This document shows positions 1 through 8,568 of a stretch of 64,000 nucleotides of DNA, in pieces. This DNA is from CAYMGQ01 sp964390055. GTDB taxonomy: Bacteria; Bacillota; Clostridia; Peptostreptococcales; Natronincolaceae. Under the pieces are notes generated by a model. That model saw only the letters and a program-made list of their open reading frames with translations, had not been told where the DNA came from and did no database searches. Positions within the stretch are counted from its first letter, which is position 1. Each line of letters begins with the position of its first letter. The stretch spans positions 1 through 64,000 of the forward strand of contig CAYMGQ010000012.1 of NCBI GenBank assembly GCA_964390055.1, read 5' to 3'. A program made the position numbers and the translations under genes.

Positions 1-83
1 CTTATCATGCTGGCTTAATTTGCTATACTGTTCAATTTTCAAAGACCACTTTTTTAACCGCCGTCTTTTGCGACGACTTTTCT

Positions 84-112
84 AGTATACCATGCTAGGT
101 ATCCTATGTCAA
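84..112 (-). promoter_or_regulatory. rRNA operon promoter P1 (proximal)
   Basis: On the minus strand a perfect TTGACA (107-112) and TATACT (84-89) are separated by 17 nt. The transcript would leave the window to the left through a GTCGTC/GACGGC hairpin and a stretch containing CTTTGAAAATTGAACAG, which resembles the leader found just before 16S rRNA in clostridia and bacilli. The rRNA genes themselves are outside the window. lysS is often followed by an rRNA operon in Firmicutes, which fits. Confidence 0.8.
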
Positions 113-177
113 GCTTTTTTTATGAAATCTCTTGACATCCTCTAAAATCCAGGCCTCTCTGGGAAGCTTGGAGTATA

Positions 178-206
178 AATATACCATAATTTTTCTATCT
201 TGTCAA
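178..206 (-). promoter_or_regulatory. rRNA operon promoter P2 (distal)
   Basis: A second minus-strand promoter, TTGACA (201-206), 17-nt spacer, TATATT (178-183), lies about 94 bp upstream of P1. Tandem consensus promoters with 17-bp spacing are typical of rRNA operons. Both sit between the lysS terminator and the left edge. Confidence 0.75.
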
Positions 207-264
207 ATGAAATTTTTCTTGTTTAATAACTATTATTAGTTATTCCCCTTTGTAATTGTCCCTA

Positions 265-295
265 TTAAAAAAGAAGATTAGGCAATTGCCTAATC
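265..295 (-). terminator. lysS intrinsic terminator
   Basis: A perfect 20-bp palindrome (276-295, GATTAGGCAA and its complement) is followed on the minus strand by a T-rich run. The lysS stop codon lies inside the stem. It separates greA-lysS from the rRNA promoters. Confidence 0.85.
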
Positions 296-1783
296 CCCCT
301 TGTTTAAAGGCCTCATTGTTGGAAATAAAATTACATCCCTTATGGATGGTGCATTTGCAATAAGCATTATTACCCTGTCAATACCAATACCTAAACCGCC
401 CGTTGGTGGCAATCCTACTTCTAGGGCATTTAGAAAATCTTCATCTAGGGGGTGGGCTTCCTCATCCCCTGCATCTCTTTGGGCCACCTGTTGCATAAAT
501 CTTTCCTTCTGGTCAATGGGGTCATTCAGTTCAGAGAAGGCATTAGCAATTTCCCATGTATTTATAAAGGCTTCAAATCTATTGGTAATCTCCGGTCTGG
601 CGGGATTTCTTTTTGCCAAGGGTGATACCTCAACTGGGTGTCCAGTAATAAAGGTTGGTTGTACTAAGTGTTGCTCTGCATATTCCTCAAAGGTCTCGCT
701 GATAATGTGTCCCTTTGTCATTTGTGGTGTAACCTCTAAGCCAAGTTTTTTCCCTATTTCTCTTGCCTCTTCATCTGTTTCAATCCCGTCAAAATCAACA
801 TTAGCATATTTCTTACAAGCATCAATCATAGAAAGTCTTTGCCATGGTGGAGTAAGGTCTATCTCCTGTCCCTGATATACTATCTTTGTTGTTCCCAAGG
901 CCTTTTCGGCAACATGGGCAATAAGGTTTTCCGTGATTTCCATTATATCATTGTAGTCTGCATAGGCCTCATATAGTTCTATAGTTGTAAATTCGGGATT
1001 GTGCTTTATAGACATTCCCTCATTCCTAAAAATCCTACCTATTTCATATACCCTATCAAATCCACCTACAACTAGCCTTTTTAGGTGTAATTCTGTGGCG
1101 ATTCTTAGGTACATATCAATATCAAGGGTATTATGGTGGGTAATAAAGGGCCTGGCATTGGCACCCCCAGCAATTGTGCTTAATATAGGGGTTTCTACTT
1201 CTAGGTATCCTCTCTTATCTAAGAATTCCCTAATAGCCCTAATAGCCTTTGTTCTAATTAGAAAGGTCTTTTTTACTTCCTCATTTATAATCAAATCTAT
1301 ATATCTTTGCCGATATCTTAAGTCCGGATCCTTTAGGCCGTGCCATTTGTCCGGTAGGATTTGAAGGGATTTAGTCAATAATCGAATTTGTGTTGCCTTA
1401 ACAGATATTTCTCCCCTATTAGTTTTAAAAACCTCTCCCTTTATCTCTATAATATCTCCAATATCATAATCATTAAAAAAATCATATTCTTCCTGTCCTA
1501 TGGCATCTTGCCTTACATATACCTGTATACGGCCATCCTTATCCTGTATATTAATAAAGCTGGTTTTCCCATGCCCTCTTTTAGCCATAAGCCTCCCAGC
1601 AATGGTAACCTCTTGCCCCTCCATCTCCTGGAAGTTATCAAGGATTTCCTGGCTATAGTGGCTTATGTTAACCTTTTCAATTATGAAGGGGTCTCTCCCT
1701 TTTTTCTTCAAGGCCTCTAGTTTGTCTCTCCTTATCTGCAGCAGCTCGTTTAAGCTCTTTTCTTCCCCTTGGTTATTTGACAT
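290..1783 (-). CDS. lysS: lysyl-tRNA synthetase (class II)
   Basis: Charges tRNA-Lys with lysine in the cytoplasm. The 497-residue protein has the usual length for bacterial LysS. An OB-fold anticodon-binding domain (about 55-150) is followed by a class II catalytic core. Visible landmarks are the motif 2 region with FRNEG and HNPEF (about 257-270) and the motif 3 signature GLGIGIDR near the C terminus. The start is supported by an AGGAGG-like site. It lies 46 bp downstream of greA and is probably co-transcribed from the promoter at 2586-2614. The stop codon sits in the terminator stem. Confidence 0.97.
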   Translation of the reverse strand: MSNNQGEEKSLNELLQIRRDKLEALKKKGRDPFIIEKVNISHYSQEILDNFQEMEGQEVTIAGRLMAKRGHGKTSFINIQDKDGRIQVYVRQDAIGQEEYDFFNDYDIGDIIEIKGEVFKTNRGEISVKATQIRLLTKSLQILPDKWHGLKDPDLRYRQRYIDLIINEEVKKTFLIRTKAIRAIREFLDKRGYLEVETPILSTIAGGANARPFITHHNTLDIDMYLRIATELHLKRLVVGGFDRVYEIGRIFRNEGMSIKHNPEFTTIELYEAYADYNDIMEITENLIAHVAEKALGTTKIVYQGQEIDLTPPWQRLSMIDACKKYANVDFDGIETDEEAREIGKKLGLEVTPQMTKGHIISETFEEYAEQHLVQPTFITGHPVEVSPLAKRNPARPEITNRFEAFINTWEIANAFSELNDPIDQKERFMQQVAQRDAGDEEAHPLDEDFLNALEVGLPPTGGLGIGIDRVIMLIANAPSIRDVILFPTMRPLNKGD

Positions 1784-1829
1784 TAATTTTACGCCTCCTA
1801 AGTAACTATTATTTAATATGTTTTCTAAA

Positions 1830-2324
1830 TTAAGTCTCTATTTGGCCTTTTTGAATGTTTAACACCTTATATCTGGTTATCCCATCGGGAATTTGCACCT
1901 CTACCACATCCCCAATTTCCTTGCCCAATAGGGCCCTACCAACAGGTGAGTCGTTTGAAATCTTTAAATCGTAGGGATCTGCCTCTGCCGAACCTACTAT
2001 AGTATATTCAACAGTCTCATTAAATTCTAAATCTTCAACCTGTACTGTCGTCCCTATACTAACTTTATCTAAACTGATATCATCCTCATCAATTACCCTT
2101 GCCTTTTTAAGCATATTTTCTAATTTCATAATTCTTTCTTCTACCTGGGCCTGTTCATTTTTAGCTTCATCATACTCAGAGTTTTCACTTATATCCCCAA
2201 ATGCTATTGCCTGTTTAATTCGTTCGGCTACTTCCTTTCTCCTAACAGTTTTTAAAAATTCTAATTCATCCTCTATTTTTTTTAACCCTCTAAAGGTCAA
2301 TACTACTTCTCTATTGTGCAGCAT
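1830..2324 (-). CDS. greA: transcription elongation factor GreA
   Basis: Rescues backtracked RNA polymerase by stimulating transcript cleavage. The 164 residues match the family: an N-terminal antiparallel coiled coil (about 10-80) with the acidic tip motif GDISENSEYDEAK, followed by an FKBP-like C-terminal domain with the SPVGRALLGK signature. The start follows AAGGAGAG. greA and lysS appear to form an operon driven by a consensus promoter about 250 nt upstream, leaving an unusually long leader. Confidence 0.97.
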   Translation of the reverse strand: MLHNREVVLTFRGLKKIEDELEFLKTVRRKEVAERIKQAIAFGDISENSEYDEAKNEQAQVEERIMKLENMLKKARVIDEDDISLDKVSIGTTVQVEDLEFNETVEYTIVGSAEADPYDLKISNDSPVGRALLGKEIGDVVEVQIPDGITRYKVLNIQKGQIET

Positions 2325-2414
2325 ATCTACTTCTCTCCTTTTTTACACAAGATTCTCTATTCAACACCAGGGCAAAGATATATCATAAATATATGTATGA
2401 TATATTTATACAAT

Positions 2415-2534
2415 TTATGTGTTCCCATCTGGGGATGGACAATATTTTATTATTTCTCCTGTCTTTGACTTATAGCTTCTATCTTGTAAGCCCCAAAAAA
2501 CCAGGCCTTTAAATTCATCTCTTAAGAAAATCAT
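2415..2534 (-). CDS. possible leader peptide or small protein upstream of greA (39 aa)
   Basis: In the long leader between the greA promoter and greA, an open frame beginning MIFLRDEFKGLVFW runs 39 codons to TAA. An in-frame TTG at 2567 could extend it to 50 residues. It does not look like low-complexity AT-rich noise, having charged and aromatic residues and no stop run. There is no clear ribosome-binding site before the ATG, and I do not recognise the sequence. It may be chance, a leader peptide or a small unannotated protein. Confidence 0.25.
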   Translation of the reverse strand: MIFLRDEFKGLVFWGLQDRSYKSKTGEIIKYCPSPDGNT

Positions 2535-2537
2535 AAG

Positions 2538-2561
2538 GGCACTGCATTTTTTAACAGTGCC
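2538..2561 (-). repeat. inverted repeat in greA leader
   Basis: GGCACTG (2538-2544) and CAGTGCC (2555-2561) form a 7-bp stem with an A/T-rich loop, about 20 nt after the predicted greA transcription start. No U-run follows, so it is not a standard terminator. Confidence 0.45.
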
Positions 2562-2585
2562 TTCCAACAAAATATGATTGTAGAT

Positions 2586-2614
2586 ATTATAATCCAGTGT
2601 TTTTTAATTGTCAA
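2586..2614 (-). promoter_or_regulatory. greA-lysS promoter
   Basis: Minus-strand TTGACA (2609-2614), 17-nt spacer, TATAAT (2586-2591) is a perfect sigma-A consensus. It lies after the upstream gene ends at 2672 and directs transcription into greA through a leader of about 250 nt. Apart from this promoter, the hairpin and the small ORF, I see nothing else in the 2325-2671 gap. Confidence 0.8.
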
Positions 2615-2671
2615 GCCAAATTTCATCTAACTTTCTAGAAGTTTTCTTGTCTAGCTATTTTGGGACTGAAA

Positions 2672-3580
2672 TTACATATTTAATTGGCCTTGTAAATATT
2701 CAATCCTAGGCTGGAATTTCAAAGTTTTTATTATTTCTTCATAGTTTCTTTGCCTATCCTCTCCTATTATAGACACTATGACTGCCTCCATAACATTAGT
2801 ACCAAAAGACCTATCCCCTAGCTTGGGAGTTGTAGTAATTAGTAAGGAGACCCCCTTATTTTTAAGCATCTTGATATCTTTTTTTGTAATTGTGTTTGTT
2901 ATGATTGTCTTGTTTTTTAGATTGTCTGGCATATAGCCTTTAATGTAATGAAAATCCCCCGCTATGATATTAGCTTCATTGTAATACCTTTCCAACTTTT
3001 TTATCTTGTTCACATTTTTCAAGTTATCTACAGGGTAAAGCATCTTAAAGGGGAGTTGACAAGCAAGGGGGGCTAGAAAGCCAGCCACCCTCCGTAAATT
3101 TGTCAATGTGTACAGGGGCCTATCCCAAGAAAGGGCAAAAATCAAGTCTCCAATTATAATTTTCCCCTTAGATTGGGCAATAGTTTCTGCCATGCCAAAG
3201 CGGTCCATAGCACTAGTTATTAATGTGGTATTATTTTTGAAATCCACAATATTGTTTTCCACTAAATACTTTATAACATCCCTTTCTAAGGTGTTTTTCA
3301 AACCAGAACCGTCCACAATAGGGGTTTGCCTTGCAGCCTTTTTTAAGGGTATAGCACTTCGTAGGGTATATCTCTTTTTGCCAGCCCAGAGGTATAAATC
3401 AATCCCTCCCATTCCCAGGGCATCGACTTTTCCATCTAGGCCTCTTATTAGGTCTAGGGCCTGCCTGAAACAGCCATTAGTACCCCTTCTCTCTATTATA
3501 AATTCCTGGCCTAAAATTTTGGTTTCTACATAGGTATCCCGGGTAGAGCTCCCTATACTAACACTAACAATCCTCTTCAT
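2672..3580 (-). CDS. conserved protein usually annotated quinate 5-dehydrogenase
   Basis: The 302-residue protein belongs to a Firmicutes family commonly labelled quinate 5-dehydrogenase. I recognise it by the stretches GTNGCFRQALDLIRGL, DALGMGGIDLYL and VDGSGLKNTLER. The enzymatic label is from memory of the family; the sequence shows no obvious classical Rossmann glycine motif and no shikimate-pathway neighbours. I choose the ATG at 3580 because AGGAG lies 7 nt upstream; a GTG at 3598 is less well placed. It follows dusB by 89 bp on the same strand. Confidence 0.6.
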   Translation of the reverse strand: MKRIVSVSIGSSTRDTYVETKILGQEFIIERRGTNGCFRQALDLIRGLDGKVDALGMGGIDLYLWAGKKRYTLRSAIPLKKAARQTPIVDGSGLKNTLERDVIKYLVENNIVDFKNNTTLITSAMDRFGMAETIAQSKGKIIIGDLIFALSWDRPLYTLTNLRRVAGFLAPLACQLPFKMLYPVDNLKNVNKIKKLERYYNEANIIAGDFHYIKGYMPDNLKNKTIITNTITKKDIKMLKNKGVSLLITTTPKLGDRSFGTNVMEAVIVSIIGEDRQRNYEEIIKTLKFQPRIEYLQGQLNM

Positions 3581-3669
3581 AAACCCACTCCTAGCCACTA
3601 GTAATAAATGAATATATTCCTATTATTAACCTTTGTGCCAGGCTTATACTTGTCTATGGAATGCTAGGA

Positions 3670-4656
3670 CTATATTTTTTGTCTTTGTAAATACTGAGTT
3701 AATATCTTTCTTATTTCCTCTTGGGATTTAACCCCATTTATTATATGTCTTACTTCAGCTGAATTTTTAAAACCCTTTAAATACCAAGCAATATGTTTTC
3801 TCATTTCACGGACAACAACATCTTCAGGCTTATATTGCTGGCCAATATCCATATGGAGAAAAATAGTATCTATCACCCGGGATAAGGATGGCTTTGGTAA
3901 AACCTCCCCATGGACCAGGTAATGCCTTATCCTTTCAAATAGAAAAGGATTCCCTTGAGCTCCTCTTCCTATCATAATCCCATCACAATTAGTCTCCTTT
4001 AATATTTTAACGGCATCCTCAATTGTAAAAATATCACCATTCCCTATGACAGGGATTTTAACGGCCTCCTTAACTTTAGCTATGATATTCCAATCTGCCT
4101 TACCAGAATAAAATTGTTGCCTAGTTCTTCCGTGGACCGTTATGGCCTGGGCCCCACAATCTTCAGCAATTTTTGCTATCTCTATGGCATTTATATTCTT
4201 ATTATCCCAACCCTTGCGGATTTTTACACTTACCGGTTTGATGGATTCTCTAACAACCGCCCTTATTACCCTGCCTGCTTGTTTAGGATTTTGCATCAAG
4301 GCACTCCCATCACCATTTTTAACAATTTTAGGAGTTGGACAGCCCATATTTATATCTAAAATTATATTTTCCTCTCCATTAAGGCTATAGGCTGCCTTTG
4401 CCATTATCTCAGGATCCGAACCAAAAATTTGAAAGGCTACAGGTTTTTCTTCCCCTGCAATCTCCAATAGTCTCCCTGAGTTCTTGTCCTGATAATTAAG
4501 CCCCTTGGCACTTACCATTTCAGTATATACCATCCCACATCCCATTCTTTTACAAATTAAACGAAAGGCCAGGTCAGTAACTCCGGCCATGGGAGCTAAT
4601 AGTATATTATTTTCAATAACCCTATCAGCTATTTTCATTTCCTTCACTTCCTTCAC
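3670..4656 (-). CDS. dusB: tRNA-dihydrouridine synthase DusB
   Basis: An FMN-dependent reductase that makes dihydrouridine in the tRNA D-loop. The 328-residue TIM-barrel protein carries the family signatures LLAPMAGVTDLAFR near the N terminus, NMGCPTPK with the catalytic Cys, KIRKGWD, HGRTR and a phosphate-binding GNGDI. The start is ambiguous: in-frame GTG codons at 4656 and 4647 and an ATG at 4638 all sit within GA-rich sequence. It lies between coaX and the quinate-dehydrogenase-like gene on the same strand. Confidence 0.94.
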   Translation of the reverse strand: MKEVKEMKIADRVIENNILLAPMAGVTDLAFRLICKRMGCGMVYTEMVSAKGLNYQDKNSGRLLEIAGEEKPVAFQIFGSDPEIMAKAAYSLNGEENIILDINMGCPTPKIVKNGDGSALMQNPKQAGRVIRAVVRESIKPVSVKIRKGWDNKNINAIEIAKIAEDCGAQAITVHGRTRQQFYSGKADWNIIAKVKEAVKIPVIGNGDIFTIEDAVKILKETNCDGIMIGRGAQGNPFLFERIRHYLVHGEVLPKPSLSRVIDTIFLHMDIGQQYKPEDVVVREMRKHIAWYLKGFKNSAEVRHIINGVKSQEEIRKILTQYLQRQKI

Positions 4657-4754
4657 CCTTTTAGGAAAAATATTGGACTATTAATGACTAGCTAACACCT
4701 AGCCCCTCCCCTATAGGCTATTATCCCCATTATTAGTTGTCTTTAACACATAGG

Positions 4755-4784
4755 AATAGGACCTAGTTGAAACCAGGTCCTATT
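4755..4784 (-). terminator. hairpin at coaX 3' end
   Basis: AATAGGACCT and its complement AGGTCCTATT form a 10-bp stem, extended by GTT/AAC, and overlap the coaX stop. The following sequence TTCCTATG is only weakly U-rich, so termination may be partial. Confidence 0.5.
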
Positions 4785-5566
4785 ACGCCCATCCTATCTT
4801 CTTGATTTTTCTTATAGATAATCCTTAAGCCCTCTAGGGTTAGGTTCCTATCCACCAGGTGGATTACATCCCCCTCACTGGCAATTAGGGATGCCAATCC
4901 TCCCGTTGCAATGACCTTGACCCCTGGCCCCTTTAGTTCTTTGGTCATCCTCTTAACTATATATTCCACCAAGCCCACATAGCCATATACTATTCCTGAC
5001 TGTATGCTATTAACTGTGTTTTTACAAATAACCTTTCCTGGCTTTGCCAATTCAACTCTTGGTAATTTTGCAGCCCGTTGGAATAATGCATCTGTAGATA
5101 TTCTAATTCCTGGAGCAATAGTACCTCCCAAATATTCACCCTTGGCCGATATGGCACAAAAGGTAGTTGCTGTCCCAAAATCCACTAGTATGAGGGGACC
5201 ACCATATTTTTCATAGGCCCCCACTGCATTTACAATCCGGTCAGCCCCTACTTGCTTGGGATTGTCATATTTAATATTCATACCGGTTTTAATTCCAGGT
5301 CCAACTATCAATGGTTCTATTTTAAAGGTTTTTTTTATGGAATTTTCCAATGAATACATAATATTAGGTACTACTGAGGATATGATTACATCCTTTACCT
5401 CCTCTACACTCCTAGTATTATATTCAAACAATTGTTTTAATAAAATTCCATACTCATCGGAGGATTTGTTTTCGTCTGTAGAAACCCTCCATGAATCCAT
5501 TAAGATATCATTTTTATATAGCCCTAATACAATATTAGTATTACCTATGTCTAGCACTAAAAGCAT
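4763..5566 (-). CDS. coaX: type III pantothenate kinase
   Basis: Phosphorylates pantothenate, the first step of CoA synthesis. The 267 residues fit CoaX of the ASKHA fold: DIGNTN at the N terminus (phosphate-binding), GADRI near 107, VDFGTATTF near 128 and a late ATGGLA motif. The preceding gene encodes an ECF transporter S component, which suggests coupled pantothenate uptake and phosphorylation. In B. subtilis coaX lies in the same ftsH-lysS neighbourhood, consistent with this layout. Confidence 0.95.
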   Translation of the reverse strand: MLLVLDIGNTNIVLGLYKNDILMDSWRVSTDENKSSDEYGILLKQLFEYNTRSVEEVKDVIISSVVPNIMYSLENSIKKTFKIEPLIVGPGIKTGMNIKYDNPKQVGADRIVNAVGAYEKYGGPLILVDFGTATTFCAISAKGEYLGGTIAPGIRISTDALFQRAAKLPRVELAKPGKVICKNTVNSIQSGIVYGYVGLVEYIVKRMTKELKGPGVKVIATGGLASLIASEGDVIHLVDRNLTLEGLRIIYKKNQEDRMGVIGPGFN

Positions 5567-5611
5567 TAGTTCACCTTCTCAGATCTTAGGGTAGATTGCC
5601 TACTAGTTCCC

Positions 5612-6160
5612 CTAAATTATATTTTTCATGGCTTTGACTACGGCATAGACAATAAATGCAGAAATTATAATCTCCGGTAAACCATTTGTCACCCCAGTTA
5701 AGACTACAGCCTCTAGGGGTAAATAGTTTCTAAGATAAATCATACCCAATACACCCACTGTATTGCTAATGGTCCCCGCTGCCGCCGCTAATATAGAGTT
5801 GTTGGATAATTTGTAGGTGTAATAACTAACCAGTCCTATAAGAAGTCTTGGCAGTATGGCCACAAGTGGGTCTGCAAAGAATGGATTAGTGGCCCTTAAT
5901 AAACTGCTAAGGCCAAATATAGCCCCTACAAAAGTTCCTACCATTGGCCCGCCAAGTAATGCCCCTATAATAACAGGAATATGCATAGTAGTTGCACTAA
6001 TCCCTAAAATAGGAATGGGTATGTAGCCAATTGGCGTCATACTTAGGGCTATGGAAAAACCCCCTAACATACCAGCCATTGCCATCTTTCGTGTGGTCAG
6101 CTTCCAATGATTTGTGATAGCCTTGCCAGCTTGATACTTCTTTCCACTATAAATTGACAT
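5612..6160 (-). CDS. ECF transporter S component (probable pantothenate, PanT-like)
   Basis: A 182-residue membrane protein with about five or six hydrophobic segments, matching the energy-coupling-factor substrate-binding family (PF12822 type), with GALLGGPMVGTFVGAIFGL in the middle. The substrate is inferred: its immediate neighbour downstream is coaX, 45 bp away, so pantothenate is most likely. birA upstream raises biotin as an alternative, but the protein does not look like BioY. The ATPase and T components are not in the window and are presumably shared. A GGAGGTGC site precedes the ATG. Confidence 0.8.
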   Translation of the reverse strand: MSIYSGKKYQAGKAITNHWKLTTRKMAMAGMLGGFSIALSMTPIGYIPIPILGISATTMHIPVIIGALLGGPMVGTFVGAIFGLSSLLRATNPFFADPLVAILPRLLIGLVSYYTYKLSNNSILAAAAGTISNTVGVLGMIYLRNYLPLEAVVLTGVTNGLPEIIISAFIVYAVVKAMKNII

Positions 6161-6305
6161 AAAAGCACCTCCGTTCCAGCTCTTTACGATGCCGGACTAA
6201 TAAATTAATAACTTCTGTAGACCAGTCTAACTTCATAAGAATGTTAGCTAATTTACCCTATTATTGTACCAATTTACCGGGAATAATTCAATCTTTTTTG
6301 CTAAA

Positions 6306-7286
6306 TCAAGTATATAAGCCCTCTCCCCTTATAGATACCTCCCCTGATAATAAGGATTCCTCCCTACCATCCTGGTACCTAACCCTTAACAGACCCCTGT
6401 TGTCAATATCTAAAGCCTTAGCCCTTAACCTGCCTGCCCTACTAATAACATAGATATCCCTTCCTAATATGGCGGAATTTTCCCTGACTATAGCCAGGGT
6501 TTTCTCTAGTTTATTTCTATCAATATAGTCCTGGTATAGGTCTTCAAATTCCTCTATTAAGTTGATTATTAACTTTTGCCTATCTATAATTTCTCCCTTT
6601 TCCATAGCTAAGGATGTGGCCCTTGCCTCTAACTCCTTAGGAAAACCCTTATTATTAGCATTTATCCCTATGCCCACTATTAAGTATTCTATTTGGTTTA
6701 GCTCACCTGCCATCTCCGTTAGAATACCACAAACTTTTTTGCCCCCTATTACAATATCATTGGGCCATTTTATCTGACCTCTTAATCCTGTAGAAAGACC
6801 TATAGCCTTGAGACTTGCTGCCGCTGCAATCTGGCTTATAACTGCCCCATCTGTAGGGGGGATTTCTGGTTTCAAAATAATAGACATGCAAAGGGACTTA
6901 TTAGCTATGGAAACCCAGCCTCTTCCCATCCTACCCTTTCCTTCAGCTTGCCCATCGCTAAGGATTATGGTGCCGTGGCCTACACTAGGGGCAATTTTTC
7001 TTCCGTAGTTATTGGTGGAATCAATAGTATCAAAATATATCAATTCCTTTCCTAAATTCCTAGTTTTTAGCTTCTTCTTTATAACAGCTGGCAGGAGTTT
7101 TCCTTCCGTGCTTAGTAGCCTATATCCCCTATTTTTCATGCTTTCTATATGGTAACCCTGTTTTTTAAGATTATTGATATGTTTCCAAATTGCCGTCCGT
7201 GATACCTTATGTTTTTTGCTAAGTGCTTGGCCAGATATAAACTCTCCTCCGCTTGCATATAGTTCCTCCAATATTTTATCCTTCAT
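6306..7286 (-). CDS. birA: biotin-protein ligase / biotin operon repressor
   Basis: Bifunctional BirA of 326 residues. An N-terminal winged helix (about 1-60, with SGQALSKKHKVSRTAIWKHI) is followed by the ligase domain with the adenylate-binding loop GKGRMGRGW (about 118-126) and KWPNDI (about 174-179), and a C-terminal SH3-like domain. A GGAGGTGA site sits before the ATG. It lies directly downstream of the mmd operon, whose MmdC subunit needs biotinylation. No biotin biosynthesis genes are nearby, so any repressor targets lie elsewhere. Confidence 0.95.
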   Translation of the reverse strand: MKDKILEELYASGGEFISGQALSKKHKVSRTAIWKHINNLKKQGYHIESMKNRGYRLLSTEGKLLPAVIKKKLKTRNLGKELIYFDTIDSTNNYGRKIAPSVGHGTIILSDGQAEGKGRMGRGWVSIANKSLCMSIILKPEIPPTDGAVISQIAAAASLKAIGLSTGLRGQIKWPNDIVIGGKKVCGILTEMAGELNQIEYLIVGIGINANNKGFPKELEARATSLAMEKGEIIDRQKLIINLIEEFEDLYQDYIDRNKLEKTLAIVRENSAILGRDIYVISRAGRLRAKALDIDNRGLLRVRYQDGREESLLSGEVSIRGEGLYT

Positions 7287-7363
7287 TTAATCACCTCCAC
7301 CTGACCGCTTTAATGCCTTCTTATTTAATTGTAGCATTTTGTCCTTTGAAAATAAATTCCCAT

Positions 7364-7388
7364 AAAAAAGAGGATGCCCTGGGCACCC
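7364..7388 (-). terminator. mmd operon terminator
   Basis: On the minus strand GGGTGCC pairs with GGCATCC (one G-U pair) and is followed by TCTTTTTT. It sits just after the mmdB stop and before birA. Confidence 0.75.
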
Positions 7389-7416
7389 CCTATAGTTTGA
7401 TATAAAATTATCTGAC

Positions 7417-8535
7417 TTATCCTCCAAAGAGGGATAAGAGGACCCCTGCTGCCACCGCCGAACCAATAACTCCGGAAACATTGGGCCCCATGGCGTGCAT
7501 AAGTAAAAAGTTGCTAGGATTTTCTTTCTGTCCTACAGTTTGGGACACTCTAGCAGCCATTGGAACAGCAGATACACCGGCCGATCCAATCAAGGGATTT
7601 ATAGAATTTCCTCCAGCTAGTTTATTCATAAGCTTACCTAGTATAACACCACCAGCAGTTCCCACTCCAAAGGCCACTACACCCAAAACAATAATTTTAA
7701 TGGTTCCTAGTAGTAAAAATTGTTCCGCCTTTGCAGTGGCTCCGACACTAATGCCTAACAAAATTGTGACTATATTAATTAATTCATTTTGTGCTGTTTT
7801 AGATAATCTTTCTGTTAATCCACATTCTTTAAGTAAATTACCAAACATCAACATACCCACCAGGGTTGCTGCTGAAGGTAATATCAAGGATACAACAATT
7901 GTGACTATAATGGGAAAAAGAATCTTTTCCAATTGGGAAACTTCCCTCAATTGTTCCATCTTAATCTTACGTTCTTCCTTTGTGGTAAGCCCTCTCATAA
8001 TAGGAGGCTGTATAATTGGCACTAGGGCCATGTATGAATAGGCTGCCACAGCAATGGGCCCCAGCAAATGAGGTGCTAACTGGGAGGTCAAAAATATGGC
8101 TGTTGGTCCATCAGCCCCTCCAATAATCCCAATGGAACCGGCCTCTTGGGCAGTAAACCCCATCATGGTAGCCCCAATAAAGGTAAAGAATATACCCAGC
8201 TGGGCTGCAGCACCTAAGAACAAGCTCTTAGGGTTTGCAATTAGGGGCCCAAAATCTGTCATAGCCCCAATCCCCAAAAAGATAAGGGGTGGAAAAATAC
8301 CCATTTCTATCCCATAGTAGAAATATCTAATTAAGCCCCCCTTATCCATAACACCACTTAGGGGTAAGTTTGTCATAAGCATACCAAAACCAATGGGTAT
8401 TAGTAGTAAGGGTTCAAACTCTTTTCCAATGGCAAGATATAATAAAACACAGGAAATAATTATCATAACAAGCTGTTGCCAGGACATACTGATAATTCCA
8501 GTGGTCCCTAAAAAATTAAGTAAAGTATCACCCAT
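7417..8535 (-). CDS. mmdB: Na+-translocating decarboxylase beta subunit
   Basis: Membrane subunit that couples decarboxylation of carboxybiotin to Na+ export. The 372-residue protein is strongly hydrophobic with about 10-11 segments and shows the OadB/MmdB signatures GGADGPTAI (with the Asp implicated in Na+ binding) and YSYMALVPIIQPPIMR. I choose the ATG at 8535 because GGAGGGAG lies 8 nt upstream; a TTG at 8553 overlaps that site. It follows mmdC by 33 bp and is the last gene of the operon. Confidence 0.95.
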   Translation of the reverse strand: MGDTLLNFLGTTGIISMSWQQLVMIIISCVLLYLAIGKEFEPLLLIPIGFGMLMTNLPLSGVMDKGGLIRYFYYGIEMGIFPPLIFLGIGAMTDFGPLIANPKSLFLGAAAQLGIFFTFIGATMMGFTAQEAGSIGIIGGADGPTAIFLTSQLAPHLLGPIAVAAYSYMALVPIIQPPIMRGLTTKEERKIKMEQLREVSQLEKILFPIIVTIVVSLILPSAATLVGMLMFGNLLKECGLTERLSKTAQNELINIVTILLGISVGATAKAEQFLLLGTIKIIVLGVVAFGVGTAGGVILGKLMNKLAGGNSINPLIGSAGVSAVPMAARVSQTVGQKENPSNFLLMHAMGPNVSGVIGSAVAAGVLLSLFGG

Positions 8536-8568
8536 TTGTCTATCTCCCTCCAATGAATTAATTTATGC

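Noticed and set aside
300..875. 191-codon plus-strand frame inside lysS
   Set aside because: Lies entirely opposite a certain gene and shows no protein-family features.
7287..7481. 64-codon minus-strand frame between mmdB and birA
   Set aside because: It overlaps the mmdB end in another frame and spans the operon terminator.
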